Shown here one piece after another: positions 34,379 to 47,356 of a stretch of DNA of 64,000 nucleotides. Made by a program: the position numbers and the translations under genes. Positions within the stretch are counted from its first letter, which is position 1; each line of letters begins with the position of its first letter. A model generated the notes under the pieces. The model was not told the origin of the DNA. It searched no databases and saw only the letters and a program-made list of their open reading frames with translations. The stretch is taken from the NCBI GenBank assembly GCA_013054445.1, contig JAAMPI010000052.1, positions 1-64,000 of the forward strand, read 5' to 3'. The stretch is from Cudoniella acicularis (taxonomy: Eukaryota > Ascomycota > Leotiomycetes > Helotiales > Helotiaceae).

Positions 34379-36860
34379 ATGCCTTCCACTGTCGGAACAC
34401 ATTCCCATCGGAGCACGACGAAAACCTCTCACAAACCTTTCAAATCTCGAAAAACCACAAAGGGAGCATTAAAAGAGATCCAAAAGGGTAGGACTTTGGA
34501 AGGCATGTGGTAAATATTACTGACATTTTCCAGGCAAGGTACAAGATTTAAGTCACCGGAAGACCCCCCACCAACAACTCATGTCCAAATTCGATCGTCG
34601 AAATCAATCCCGGCAGAAGCAGCAGGTTAAGCATAAAGAACATTTGAGAGAGACAAGCGTGTTCGCAGGTCGGGATGGGGCACCAAGAATAGTGGCCGTA
34701 ATACCGCTCTGTGAAGATGTAAACGCTGCAAGCTCGATCCGTCTTTTGAGCGCCAGTCTCGATATAGAGGTCAATGTTCCCGAGGAAGGACAAGTCCGGA
34801 TAGATGTCGATCGGTTCAAGCAGAAAGTGCAATACATCTCTGTCAAACGCGATGTGCTTGAGAGTCTGGATGCAGCTAAAGTCGCGGATTTTGTTATATT
34901 CATACTCTCTCCAGACCAAGAAGTGGACGCGCTTGGTGAGCTCATTATAAGAAGCGTCGAAAGCCAAGGCCTATCTACACTCCTGACGGCCGTCCAAGGA
35001 CTGGAACGAATTGAGCCCGCAAAGAAGAGATCTCAGGTTCTCTCTTCACTCAAGTCCTACGTGACACATTTTCACGCGGACCAGGAAAAGGTACATAATT
35101 TGGACTCAAGGCAGGAATGTGCAAATTTAATGCGTTCACTGTGCACAACTACCCCAAAAGGGATCCACTGGAGAGATGAAAGAAGCTGGATGCTCGTTGA
35201 AGATGTTCGATGGCCTGAAGACGAGCAACAGAATGTCGTATTGACAGGAATTGTAAGGGGGAAGGCATTGAAAGCAGATCGCCTTTTCCAAGTTGGTGAT
35301 TGGGGAGATTTTCAGATTGAGAAAATTGTGGCAGCTCCATCCAATTCAAAGAAGAGACAGTCTGACGAAATGGCTGTCGATGACTCTGAGAAACTTCTTG
35401 ACGCACCCACTGAAGATCAAGATGATCTAGCAGAACTCGCTCCTGAACAGATCATGATGGATGATGATATAAATGCTACCATGTCAGTAGCGACGACCGA
35501 AAAGCGAGGAGTATTACTCGACGATCACCACTACTTTTCTGACGATGAAACCCACTTACCAGCTGCTCCAAAGCGACTACCAAAGGGCACTTCAAAGTAC
35601 CAGGCTGCTTGGTTCCTTGGAGACGATTTTTCAGATTCTGGTTCTGATTTTGAGGACGTTGATGAACAGGGCGATGTGGCCATGATTGCTCCGGCATTAC
35701 CCCAAGATGGCGTCGAAGGTTTTGCTCCAAGAGATCCAACAGAAGCTGCAGCCTCAGAGTATCCGCAGTCGGAGATGTTTTTGGACCCAACACCTGATGA
35801 CGAAGCTGAAGCAGAGCAACTTGCAGCCTTCAGAAACCGGAAAGGCGATGAAGCAGAGGAAGATCGTGAATTTCCTGACGAAATTGAGTTACATCCCCAT
35901 GTATTGGCTAGAGAGCGTTTGGCACGATATCGCGGTCTGAAGAGTCTTCGCTCTAGCCACTGGGAAGGAGACGAAGACAAAGCGCACGAACCCGAGGATT
36001 GGAAGCGCCTTTTTCAAGTGCCCGATTACAAGGCGGCGAGGAGTCAAGTTACTCGCGAAACATTAGTTGGTGGAGTTCCAGCAGGAGCCCGCGTTCGCAT
36101 ATACCTCCGCAATGTCCCTGGCTCCATTCGCTCTCTTCACAAACCATGTCGCCCTCTCACTCTTTTCTCCCTACTTCGTCATGAGCACAAGCGCGCCGTC
36201 GTTAACTTTACTATTAATCTCAGCTCCGAATACCCAGCACCGGTCAAATCTAAAGAAGAAATGGTTATGCAGTGTGGCCCACGGCGTTTCGTAATCAAAC
36301 CGATCTTTTCGGAGGGAGGAAATACGTCTAATGACGTCCACAAATTCGATCGTTTTCTCCACCCAGGCCGCTCGGCGATAGCAACATTCATTGCGCCGAT
36401 GACATGGGGCTCTGTTCCAGCATTGTTCTTCAAAGCAAACAATGAACCAAGTTCAGAGGCTCCACTAACCCTTATGGGAACTGGAACTTCTCTTCCACCG
36501 TCCTCAAGCCGTGTAGTTGCGAAGCGCATCATCCTCACCGGCCACCCGTATAAAATTCACAAGAAACTTGTTACAATCCGTTACATGTTCTTCAATCGGG
36601 AAGATGTGGAGTGGTTCAAAGCACTGCAGTTATGGACGAAAAGAGGAAGGAGTGGTTTTATCAAAGAGAGTCTGGGAACTCACGGTTACTTCAAGGCGAC
36701 GTTCGATGGCAAAATCAACCCACAAGATTCAGTTGGAGTAAGTTTGTACAAGAGAGTGTGGCCAAGGGCTGCAGAGCCATGGAACCCTGCGAACTCGACG
36801 GGCGACCATGGAACCAATGATCTTGTTGCTGCCAACGGGACGGACGAAATGATACTGTAG
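34379..36860 (+). CDS. TSR1: Ribosome biogenesis GTPase-like protein Tsr1
   Basis: Two exons, 34379-34487 and 34534-36860, with a 46-nt intron. The product has 811 residues. The N-terminus is basic (HRSTTKTSHKPFKSRKTTKG). Next come a translation-factor-like region (RIVAVIPLCEDVNAASSI), the AARP2CN-type segment (HWRDERSWMLVEDVRWPED), a long acidic middle, and the conserved C-terminal block RVRIYLRNVPGSI, MTWGSVPALFFK, HPYKIHKKLVTIRYMFFNREDVEWFK. Tsr1 lacks GTPase activity but binds late pre-40S particles and blocks premature subunit joining. The gene is divergent from UTP7. No anomalies seen. Confidence 0.93.
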
Positions 36861-37224
36861 TCTAAATAGCATGAGTGACATGACCAAAAGTAAACTTCGG
36901 CATGGGGTGAAAGGGAATGATTTGAAGCGTAAGATTAGATCTTAGATACCACGAATGCTTGCCCATCCCCAATTCACAGAATACAGAGTGTCATATGATT
37001 GTGTTTTTCGCGCTATAGTGCTCAATTACAGCGACTAGGCATTTCATGCGGTTGATGTCTTGTTGCATTTCGAGGAAATTGGGAGCCGTGAAGTCAAGGC
37101 CCCTCGGGCTCGGTGACGTCGAGTCCAAGTGCGCGCTTCAACAACAGCCAAAAAAAAATTCGCGTTACCTCTCCGTCGCCTAAACCTCCCCTTCTCTCCC
37201 CAGCGCCCACTTCTTAGTTTAAAG
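36861..37224. other. Intergenic, promoter of PTH2
   Basis: 364 bp between TSR1 and PTH2. No gene. A CGAGTCCAAGTGCGCG and pyrimidine-rich run precede the start codon. Confidence 0.5.
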
Positions 37225-37961
37225 ATGGCAGATCGACCATCGCCCTCTGTCACGGCAATGCTCGTCGGCACTATTATCATCTCAGGACTTACTGGTTACA
37301 TGATCGGACTCGGGACCTCCCTCGGTTTCTTTCCTTCACCGTTCAAAGCCAAAACCCCCACTCCGCGTGGTATCAGCAATTATGACAATGAGGAAGAGAG
37401 CTCAGAAGAGGACATAGATGAATCGATTTTGGATCATGCGCCCAACTGGTCCAATGGCCTGGAAGCTGATAGACGGGACGGTCTCAGAGCTGGTGGAGGC
37501 GCGAAAGCTCAGAAACCCAACGCAGGGCGTCCAGATTGGCAGAATAACACTGAGGAGTGCAAATTGGTACTAGTAGTACGAACAGATCTTGGAATGACCA
37601 AAGGTCAGTCTATGCTATTCTCAACCATTTACTGGCAGCTGACAATGCTATAGGCAAAATCGCTGCTCAGTGCTCTCATGCAACTCTTGCTTGTTACAAG
37701 AACTTCTTACGAAATGATCCGGATTCCCCTCTCCTACGTCACTGGGAAAGAGAAGGTCAGGCCAAAGTTGCACTCCAAGTAAAGAGTGAAGAGGAATTGG
37801 GATTGTTACAAGCTACTGCGATCAGCCTGGGCCTCGTTGCGGAGGTCATAGCAGATGCTGGAAGGACACAAATTGCGAGTGGTAGCCATACAGTCTTGGG
37901 CATTGGCCCAGCACCCAAAAGTGTTATCGACAAAGTTACAGGGACATTGAAACTATTATGA
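37225..37961 (+). CDS. Peptidyl-tRNA hydrolase 2 (PTH2)
   Basis: Two exons, 37225-37603 and 37654-37961, separated by a 50-nt intron. The product has 228 residues. A hydrophobic N-terminal anchor (AMLVGTIIISGLTGYMIGLG, about residues 10-30) is followed by an acidic linker (NEEESSEEDIDES). The PTH2 domain then reads [30 protein letters not shown], with the expected catalytic Lys/His/Asp context, and ends GRTQIASGSHTVLGIGPAP. It releases peptides from tRNA. Membrane-anchored homologues (yeast Pth2, human Bit1) sit on the mitochondrial outer membrane. The start follows AAAG directly. Confidence 0.92.
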
Positions 37962-40900
37962 GCTCTCAAAAACGGCAACGACGAACCACGAAGCAAATAG
38001 CATAAGAGGCGTTATGGCAAGACGGATTGGGATTATACCAAACATGAGAACTTAAATGGAGTCATGCGTACGCGCCGAATCTATTCTTAGTATCGAGGCT
38101 CAAAGATCTGGGTTCTTGGTGCACCAAAATACTGGCAACAGCTGACTTCGATGGAACTTCTGGCAATGATTTTTCACACAAACATAGCTATCTGACCTGA
38201 AACATCCTGCCAGCTCTTTCAACCTAACACTGGTCTTCTAGGATATAGAGCATAAATCCTATATACTGCTTGGAGAGTCAATTAGGGAAAGATTTCTTTC
38301 ATGTTGATCAAGTCGTCTTGGTGATATCTACGAGTGCTGACCGTGCCTTGTGAGATGGGTACGCGTTGATTAATATTCTCGAGTGAGAGTGCGTCTTTGT
38401 TTTTATGCGGCAATACCGGTGATCTCTTGGGAGATTAAAAAAAACACGGCGAGAAGTCCAAGAGTGCGTTTTACTGTACCGCACTGTAAATCTACTGCCA
38501 TAGTATAGATGTCTTCGAACTCTAATCTCCTATCTCCTCAAAGGTTGGGCCCTCAACATCGCGAAGTCGCACACTGAAGTGAAAATTGTTAATACTTAGA
38601 CAGTCAACATAAGTTGATTCGCTAGATAAGATTTTATTCTAAGCATTTCTCAGAGGAGCAGAGATATTTGAAGTGCCCTTTTTCTACTTCTCGATACTGA
38701 GCACTAAAATGTTGAAGGGGTATCTTAAGATACATGCAAATGTGGTCTTCGGATCTTCTTAGTATTTCCTTTTGCTTGCACCTTAAAAAAGCGCATTGCT
38801 CCAAATTGTACTCGCCAGAACGGGTTTGTCCCTTCCGGACCCCTTGACTTCGAGTTTGTGCCTCTGTTTTCATTGCATCGCGAAGCATTTCTTCGTCTAA
38901 TGATCTTATTGAAGGAATGGATCTTGTTGGTACACATGCTCATTGTGGGTAGTGTTTAGGTTTACAAAAAAAACCGCCCTGCCATCCAACAAAGGCGAGG
39001 GTATTTAGAAGAATTATGATGCATGGTCTTCATCTTGGCAGCATCCTTTCCAATATTTTTGAGGATAGCACAGCACTAGTAATAGCTATATCATTTGTTA
39101 GCCTTGGTATTTGTTAAGTGGGGGAGCGGCCGGCCAGAAGGACCCTTTTTACACGCTTGGGAAATGCCGCAAATTCTAAATTAATTGTTGTCCTAAAGAC
39201 CCCTTCACGACGGCTTCAGAAGACTACATTTAGTCGCCTTATTTTCGTAAACTTCGAGCGTCTTCTTTGGTCCTACTCTCCATCCTCGAAGTTTCGAGTA
39301 CGTCAGGAAGCAACAGCAGAGTGCGCTGTGTCGAAACCGTCCCCAATTCTTCTCATTTGTTGCACGCGGGACGAAGCTGCGCCTTATCAACTATGAAAAT
39401 GTTTAAAACGCATTGAAAACTAGGGATAATCATATTTTCAGGCCGTACACTGTTTTGCTATATTGTTTCAGCTATTCGGGCTCTATTTCCAACAAAGTTG
39501 GTTGGGCAATAATATTTTCGGGTTTGAGCTCAAAGGTTTCCTCGGATTTAATGGCTACTCAGTCTGTTCAGCCAGCTCTTTTACTTGCTTACGAAAATGC
39601 TTTTATGGCTTTCTGTGGTCGCATTGTGTCTCATTCTTATTTGCAAACCCAAGAGGAGAAGATTGTAGTAAGGCACAGCGCCCTACTCGACTACCCACTA
39701 CCAGCAGTTCGTCTTGAATGATTTGAAATGCTTGTTGACGATGACAGAGACTCCAATTTGACAGAGGCCTCTGAGCCTGCCTGACATGGTTCAATCAATA
39801 TCTCGTAAACCTTGGTTTATCCGCAGGCAGAGGCGACCAATTATCCTTTAGTCTTTTCTGAGACCTCGCAAGTACCCCTTTTCCCACATAACTTCAAGAA
39901 TTAATTTTTCCGGTGTTTAGATTTAAGGCCGGAATCCACCCTGGTCGTGGTTAATTCAACTACAAAAGTCACTTGCGATGTGAGTTTGCGGTAATGAGAG
40001 GTTCTTAAAAAGCGACCTCGATGTCTCGCAAACGTTTTGCCGGCCCGGGTGGTACGGAGTTACATTGAACAATGGCACAAGACCGACAGCACCCTCTTTT
40101 GGAGTAAGGAAACTGCTTTTGCCCAACCGCACACTTTATTGTCTGGCAACATGCCGATTTATCATTTCCCGCGTTTGCTAATTCACTGGCAGAAGCCTAG
40201 GCGAATCAACCTAGTTTAAATTCGGCTGGAAAAACCAGCTCAACGGCTTCCTACCGTGAAATGTCCAAACAATTTTGCGCTATACCCGAATGCTTCTATG
40301 GTATAATTGAAGCGCATCTTCAGATGCGTCTCGATTTGGGCTGCTTGACATATCTCATCGAGGTCGACCAAATCTGTGTTGATCTGTTGATATATCAGAC
40401 TCACCAAAGGATTTCAGTTAAATCGCCTCTATTACACGCCACATCGCAACTAGTAAATCCAAATGTCGGAGATTCTTTCTTAGTCAAGATGTAAGATGTC
40501 GAAGTGCTGGAAACGCGGGTTCAAAACCCCGCTATTGTGGGGATGCGGTGGGGCCAAAACATGGAATGCAGGTATAATAATAGGCACAGGATGTTCTCTG
40601 CAATACCTCTCACGGGCCACGAGATGAAACTGAAATTTTGGATGATCTGAGCATGGATACTCGACTCGGCTCGGCGTGCAGAGCGGCTAAGGTGGTGGAA
40701 AAGAAGGGGTTTTCGTGCGGTTAAATGCTAGGCGATGTTGTTCTCCGACAGGTGAGTACTCTCAAAATTGTTACAATGACCAAACTACACTGACCGCAAA
40801 AGTCATTTCCATCTTTGCATTCTGCTAGTTCCGTTGCGTCCGTGGGAAACCTCCTCAGGCTGCCCACTTCGTTTGAACCTATGGATAGCACGTCGTTGAA

Positions 40901-41958
40901 CTATCTACTAACACCAAGATTCTCAGAGCTAGAGGCGATTATCTCTGGCAACTTTACGATATTCCTTTCGACCGCGAAGTGCGTTGGCATGAAGTTCATC
41001 AACTCGCTGCAAACAAAGGGAACGTTGTATCAACGACATCTGGGCCAGTCCAAGTTATCGATCAAAGCTTCCAATACCCAATCGTTGGCCTCCCCACATG
41101 TATGAAATCAAGTGGCGAGACCAAATAGTGTCTGAAACTAGCACTGCGTGGAGTGCATTTGCTCTGGAGTCTGCTGAGGGCGATAATCAATATGTGCTTC
41201 ATCAAATCCAAACTGGCGAGCTGGCCCTGTGGTATTCGATCATGGGGTTCAACGCCGCCACGTCCAGGCAGAGGTATAATTTAGCCGCCCACGCGGCTCC
41301 AGATTCCTGAAGGCGCCCCGTCGGGGGTTTTCCCCGCATCAATCTACACGCGATATTAATATCCAAAAACTCGAGCAATACTGCTTCAGAATGTCAGGTA
41401 CAGCACGACACAGCGCAATTAGGTTGTGACTGTACACATTCGGTCGCCGTGGTCTCCGTCACTCTCGTGTGGCGGAAGGAGTCCAAAAGGGCAAGGTATC
41501 AACGGCAGTTGTAACACTACCATGTCCCCTGGGCAAGGAGTACCGGCCAGGCCAGAGTATCCCCCGGTGGCACTCACAAGGCGACATCACCGAGGCATCT
41601 GACTAGCTCCATTGCTAGGTTACCGGCGGAAACCCATTCAATTTTGTTTGCGTGATCGGTCGAGGCTGCCGTCGAATAATTTCGAGGGCATATCCGAGTG
41701 GACAGCCTCCCAGAAAAAAATACGGCAGCGGCTGATCTCTCGCCGGCACAATGTATAAACTTTTTACTCCAATCGAATCATTTTCCAGACGTGTCCGTTA
41801 GAAAAAATCTTGTTTCTACAATATGTAAGGGCGAAGCTTAGGACGTTCTTGGACGCTGGCTTCTTATTGCGCATATCCTCTTTTTCTCGTGCCGATCTCA
41901 GTGGGATCCAGAGGTTTCGTCACAGTAGCAATCCCTCCGGCCACTCGCTTCTCCTAAC
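37962..41958. other. 4 kb region without a supportable gene
   Basis: Only short open frames on both strands, none with motifs. At 40.52 kb a GCGGGTTCAAAACCCCGC hairpin resembles a tRNA T-arm, but no full cloverleaf could be folded around it. The last 300 bp must contain the GH114 promoter. Confidence 0.5.
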
Positions 41959-43443
41959 ATGGTTTCTTGGTTACTCCTGGCTGCCGCCTTCGTGGGCACT
42001 TCTCTGGGTGTTGATTTTTCTGTCGGGCAAAAGTTTCAGATCATTCTATCTGGTCAGCCTAACCCTAATGTCGCCACATTTACTCCTGATTCCGCGGTGG
42101 TCTGGGATATCGATTCAGAAGACGCAAAAGAGGGTACCATTGCAAACCTAAAGGCCGCTGGCAAGATTGTTATATGCTACTTCAGCGCGGGAACAGTGGA
42201 GGACTGGAGACCAGATGCGGGCCAATTTCAAAGTGCAGACAAAGGAAAGATACTTCCAGATTGGCCTCATGAGAAGTGGCTCAACCTAAAAAGCACAAAC
42301 GTGAGGAACATCATGAAGGCTCGGATACAAAACGCATATTCAAAGGGATGCGATGCAATTGATCCAGACAACACAGGTATGTAGTGCTTTGACTGCTAGT
42401 TTCATGAGAGCTTGTTACTTTATTGGATCAGTTTGCTAATCAATCCCTCGTAGATGCCTATGTATGAATTCCCCCTCTCTTGAATTCTTTCGATATTTCA
42501 ATGTTCTATCTTCAGGGAAAGCCCTTTACGCAAAATCCCTACATACCTCAAAGTCTTGATGATTAAGATTGGCACGATGGTGCTAACATGGTGCTTCTAG
42601 CAAAACGACAACGGCCTCAATCTACAAAGGCAGGATTCGATCGATTACATCAAATTCCTAGCTAGTACAGCAGCGGCTTTGGGAATGAAGGTTGGCCTCA
42701 AAAACAGCTTGGCAATACTTTCGGATGTTTCAAGTGTCATATCTTTCGCGGTCAATGAGCAATGCCAGCAATTCAGCGAGTGTTCAACATACCATAACTT
42801 CATCCTCTCCGGAAAGCCCGTTTTCCACATCGAGTACCCCACCAAAACCTCTTCAGGCAACCCGTCGTTTAGCAATTCCGAGTTAACAGCTGCTTGCAAA
42901 AATATTGACGGCTTTAGCACGGTTCTGAAAGGACTTGTATTAGATGGCTGGGTGGAGTACTGTGATGGGAGCATATTTATTACGAACTGTACACCGCCAA
43001 CCGGTCCTATAACGACTAGGCGATCCCCGACAAGAACATACGCTACAAGCACGACTTCTGTTGCGAGTCCTACAACTCCTACTACGATTATCACCACGAC
43101 TTCACCACCGGATAACACGCCAACAGAGACGCCCACAACCTCCACCGATATGCCTTCCACCACAACCACGGCCAGACCGAGCAAAACCAGTTCAAGCCCT
43201 TCGAAACCCACAACCACTACATCAAACGGCGGTGGCAACGGCGGGTGTACATCAAAGCACTGGGACCAATGTGGAGGAAAGGATTGGAAGGGATGTACCG
43301 TGTGCGCTGTAAGTCTACCCTACGTTACCTGACCTGGTTAACGTACCTCTCCCCTTTCAGGCAAAACTGACGATTTTCACAACCTTTAGGCTGGATTACA
43401 ATGCAAAGGGGTTTCTCCACCTTACTATTACCAATGTCTATGA
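41959..43443 (+). CDS. Secreted GH114 polygalactosaminidase with CBM1
   Basis: Four exons: 41959-42376, 42454-42461 (8 nt), 42601-43308 and 43390-43443, giving 395 residues. It starts with a signal peptide (MVSWLLLAAAFVGTSLG). The catalytic domain shows AVVWDIDSEDA, KIVICYFSAGTVEDWRPD, KGCDAIDPDN then TDAY then QNDNGLN, MKVGLKNS, and PVFHIEYPT, all characteristic of GH114 endo-alpha-1,4-galactosaminidase-like enzymes. A Thr/Pro/Ser linker of about 80 residues leads to a fungal cellulose-binding CBM1 (WDQCGGKDWKGCTVCA, completed by the last exon AGLQCKGVSPPYYYQCL). It likely attacks extracellular galactosaminogalactan-type polymers. The micro-exon is confirmed by continuous homology on both sides. 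Confidence 0.92.
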
Positions 43444-44107
43444 CGCGTTTTTTGTTTTTACTTTCTTCTTTTCAGAGCACTTCATTGGGCATAGAACGGG
43501 CATTTACCTCGAAAAGAGGAGGAAGGCTAATTGGAAATTTTCGCCTTTCACGGCGAGTGGTGGAATATGATTTTACGATGAAGAGTGTAAAGGGTTTTGT
43601 ATATATGGTGTGTGGTTATATAGACGATAATGGCTATATAATTATCAATGCCTTTATACTCTTAAGTGGGTTCCACTTACATTGCTTCATTTTGGTATAG
43701 TGGTTGGCTTTGATATGGGTGGCGATTAATGAGCGCATTACGCAAGCCCTTGTTGCTGTTTCCAGTTTCAGAGCCCTTGGAGAGCCTTTTAGCAGTCTTT
43801 TTTCTCACATGAGCGCTTGCCAATAATACTCAACTCAAAATATCGGTTTTACACCGATTTTGGGTATTGTCACCTAAAGTAATATAGTCATGTCTTTATT
43901 GCTGCCCCAAAAAAAGCCCAGTGTATTTTTCGTTCCGTCACTTGCGCGGTTTCAACTCTGTCATCTCTCTGCAGCTTGAATTAGAGACTATGAAAACTAA
44001 ATCTACAAGCTGCCTCCTTCAAATATACTAAAAAAGGGGGCTGTAAGCGAGCTTAGAACAGGACATGCGATGCAGAAGCATGTGTGGCTTTTGATAAAAT
44101 AGAATTA
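43444..44107. other. Intergenic, convergent side
   Basis: 664 bp between the GH114 gene and the metallo-beta-lactamase gene. No gene seen. Confidence 0.55.
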
Positions 44108-45288
44108 TTAGAACTTGATTTTACTCCCCGCAGTGCAAGGAACCAATCGACCTGGCATTTGCTTCTCAATCTCATACTTGACTCGCCAGCCTGAGCAATG
44201 ACCGGGAAGCAAAACTTTGGGATCGGGAGTTTTAAGATCCTTTACAGTTTCTTCAACTTGAGCTTGGGAGCTCGCAACAAGGTGATATCCACCCAGAACA
44301 GCATGTAGTGGCACTTCGCTGCTAAGCTGCTCAACCGCGCTTCGTGATGCATTGACGACTCCTCGGTGACTGCAACCAGTGAACATGACTATCCCTTTGC
44401 CTTAACAGTCTACGTTAGCTTCTATCTCTTGAATGGGGGCCAGTCGTACCTTTCAGGTTACACATCAGAAATCTTTCATCAGCCATCTCCTCATCCTTTT
44501 CCCAACCCTTTGCCAGATCTGAAATTCGAATTCCGTTTTGAAGTCCAGTCTCGTAGGCGGCGGACCATGGAATATTTCCGGAAATCAGAAACTTGTCGTC
44601 TAGGACAGTATGTGGTCCGGAGCTCTTGAACACAGCACCACCGACAGCTCTGATCTCATCGAATGTGGGATCCGCCGGCATTGCAACAGGGTGGGCCACC
44701 ATAAATCCTCGAAATTCAGGTCGGTCTGAGTGTAGATCTACGATGACAGCACTGGATGAAGAATTACTTGCTTTCTTTGCCTCGCTGATCATCTCGACGG
44801 CCTTGAGCATCCCACTTGATAAAATTAGCAAATGGAGAACCTTATGAAGCATGAATTACCAGAGTGATCTCGATGCCAGTGAGACAGTTGAATAACATCA
44901 ATTTTGGCACAGTCGACCCCCAATCTCTTTACATTTCGCTCCCAAGCCTCCTCCTCAGGTCCAGTATCGAAAAGAACGGAGTGTTTCACACCATCTTTCG
45001 TGGCCGTCTAGATGTATTGGAAGTTCATTAGCCATATCACTGGAATTCCTTCTCAATTTGACTTACAACAAGTACCGACAGGCCATGTGCCCCACAAGAC
45101 ATTGCTTCCATTGGGATTACCTTGACGTTTTGGCCCCCAACTTTCTGATTTACAGCATTGTTCAAACACAGATCCGGAAAACGGCCAGAGACATCGACTG
45201 TATCGGGTGCGATCCATGACATGCAATCAACCTCGTTGTCAATGATGACGACAGCTTCCAACTCGTCAACTTTAACTAAGGAGGACAT
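44108..45288 (-). CDS. Metallo-beta-lactamase-fold hydrolase
   Basis: Exons, right to left: 45288-45067, 45007-44860, 44814-44450 and 44400-44108. Key motif HWHRDHSG (the HxHxDH zinc site) lies in exon 2. MFTGCSHRGVVN and LLPGHCSGWR, further metal ligands, are in exon 4. The order and the GCSH block resemble the MBL group related to archaeal dihydropterin/beta-RFAP-type enzymes; the fungal substrate is unknown. No signal peptide is seen, so it is probably cytosolic. Oddity: the canonical GT-AG intron 44815-44859 leaves one extra base, so DHSG and GMLKAVE are in different frames. The expected DHSGGML appears only with a one-base shifted cut. This may be a sequence error, a one-base mutation, or non-canonical splicing. 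Confidence 0.75.
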
Positions 45289-45963
45289 GATGAGGTGTTT
45301 TCAGAAGTGAAAGGTGTATGCAATTTTAGAAAAGTTTCTGGCAACAGGTTGGACTCGAGCTTTATGGGGCTTACGAGTGGTGAAGGCAGACCCTGGTCAA
45401 GATATCCGCGAATAGGCTACCTGGTGCTACTATCTATGGAGCTACAGACTGCACCGCTGCCACTTAGACAGAGTCGGAGTCCGACAGGCCCCGTCAAGTC
45501 CACGCCTTTGGTGATCACTGACCATTAAAACAAGAGTGCTTTCCAATGTCAAGAGGTGCCTCGAAAAGAAGTCATGAAAAAGCGCCAAATTTCAACTGGT
45601 CTCCGGCAACCGCAGACGACACTGCTGACACTGGTCACACTCCTAGTTAGGCAGTCATAATGCAAGGAAGGGGAGAATAGTGATAATTGTCAACAACAAA
45701 GTCAATTTCGACTCCTAACTGAAGTAACTCATATATATTACTGAAGGCGTTATTTTGAACTCTCGCGAATGAATGCGGCACAGTTGGTGTTGGGAAAAGA
45801 AAATTGAAAAAGGAAATGACGTTAAAGGGCACATTGTGGGGTGAGATGGGTGGATATATTTAGATACACACCGGGGTGGTTTTATGATGGAGGGGTCAAA
45901 ATTCCGAAGAAGGAAAATCCACCTTGAAAGTCCCACGGAAGAACCGCTTGACAAGTCGACAAC
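45289..45963. promoter_or_regulatory. Divergent intergenic region (MBL gene and DPH1)
   Basis: 675 bp between two divergent start codons. No gene or clear motif was found. Both promoters must lie here. Confidence 0.45.
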
Positions 45964-47356
45964 ATGGAAGATGATCGTGCGCAGGTTGATCTTGGCGTCG
46001 CCATCGACGTGGAGGAGAGGATTGAAGAAGCTGCGGCGCAAAGGCAACCCAAGAAGCGCTTTGTAGGCAGGCGACAAGCTGCAGAAGCGGCTGCTTCCAA
46101 AAATGGCCCGAATTCGACTGTGGAAGAGAGCGGCGCAATTCAAGGTTTATCCATTACTCAATTCTTTGAGGATTTTGACTGATTTTTTCAAAGTATCAAC
46201 ACCAAGAAGGACTCCAAGAACCCTCAACCAAGTCCCTCCCGAAATCCTGAACGACCCCGAGCTCACTGCAGCCATTGCACTTCTTCCTCCAAACTACTCT
46301 TTCGAGATACATAAAACCATCCACCGAATACGAACAAATGGATCAAAGAAGGTGGCTCTCCAAATGCCAGAAGGTCTTCTATTATTTGCAACTACAATAT
46401 CCGATATCCTGACACAATTCTGCCCAGGCATCGAAACACTCATAATGGGAGACGTCACGTACGGAGCTTGCTGCATCGATGATTATACGGCACGAGCACT
46501 TGGTTGTGATCTCCTGGTACATTACGCACACTCTTGTCTTATTCCTGTCGACGTTACAACAATAAAGACACTATACGTTTTTGTGGATATCAGTATCGAC
46601 ACTACACACCTCTTGGCTACATTGGAGAAGAATTTCCCATCTGGAAAGACCATCGCAATGGTCGGGACGATCCAGTTCAACGCCACTCTTCACGGGGTTC
46701 GAGCGCCTCTTGAGAAAGCTGGTTACAATATCTTGATACCTCAAATTGCTCCGTTAAGTAAAGGAGAAATTCTTGGGTGCACTTCGCCGCGACTTAATAC
46801 TGACGGTGTTGATCTGATCCTGTATCTTGGGGATGGAAGATTCCATCTGGAGAGTGCCATGATACACAACCCAAATATTCCGGCTTATCGATATGATCCG
46901 TATTCACGAAAATTAACGCGAGAGACCTATGACCACAAAGAAATGCATACTTTACGAAGAGAAGCTATTGCGTCTGCGAAGACAGCGAAGAAATGGGGGC
47001 TGATTCTTGGATCTCTTGGGCGACAAGGAAATCCACACACCATGATGATGATCGAACAAAAACTCGAAGCACTAGGAATTCCATACATCAATCTGTTACT
47101 GAGCGAAATATTTCCTGGAAAACTTGCAATGATGGATGATGTTGAGTGCTGGGTGCAAGTTGCATGTCCGCGGCTTAGTATTGACTGGGGCTATGCATTC
47201 CCAAGGCCATTGCTGACTCCATACGAGGCCTTAATTGTGCTTGGTGCGAAGGAGGATTGGGCCAAAGATAACGATGGAGTCTACCCAATGGACTATTATG
47301 GAAAAGAGGGTTTGGGACGAACCAGAGATAGTCGAATGGTTGCAGCTAAAGGTTGA
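45964..47356 (+). CDS. DPH1: Diphthamide biosynthesis protein Dph1
   Basis: Two exons, 45964-46144 and 46194-47356 (49-nt intron), 447 residues. Conserved family blocks: [78 protein letters not shown], and [18 protein letters not shown]. The three spaced cysteines bind the 4Fe-4S cluster of this radical enzyme. With Dph2 it transfers the 3-amino-3-carboxypropyl group to the histidine of eEF2, the first step of diphthamide synthesis, in the cytosol. No lesions. The 5' start is set by MEDDRAQ, preceded by an in-frame stop. Confidence 0.93.

Noticed and set aside
40500..40560. tRNA-like T-arm GCGGGTTCAAAACCCCGC
   Set aside because: No acceptor, D-arm or anticodon arm could be built around it; the loop is also one base too long.
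40815..41310. Two adjacent open frames at 40.8 and 41.1 kb that might be exons of one gene
   Set aside because: They do not join in frame with any good GT-AG pair, and no motif could be recognised.
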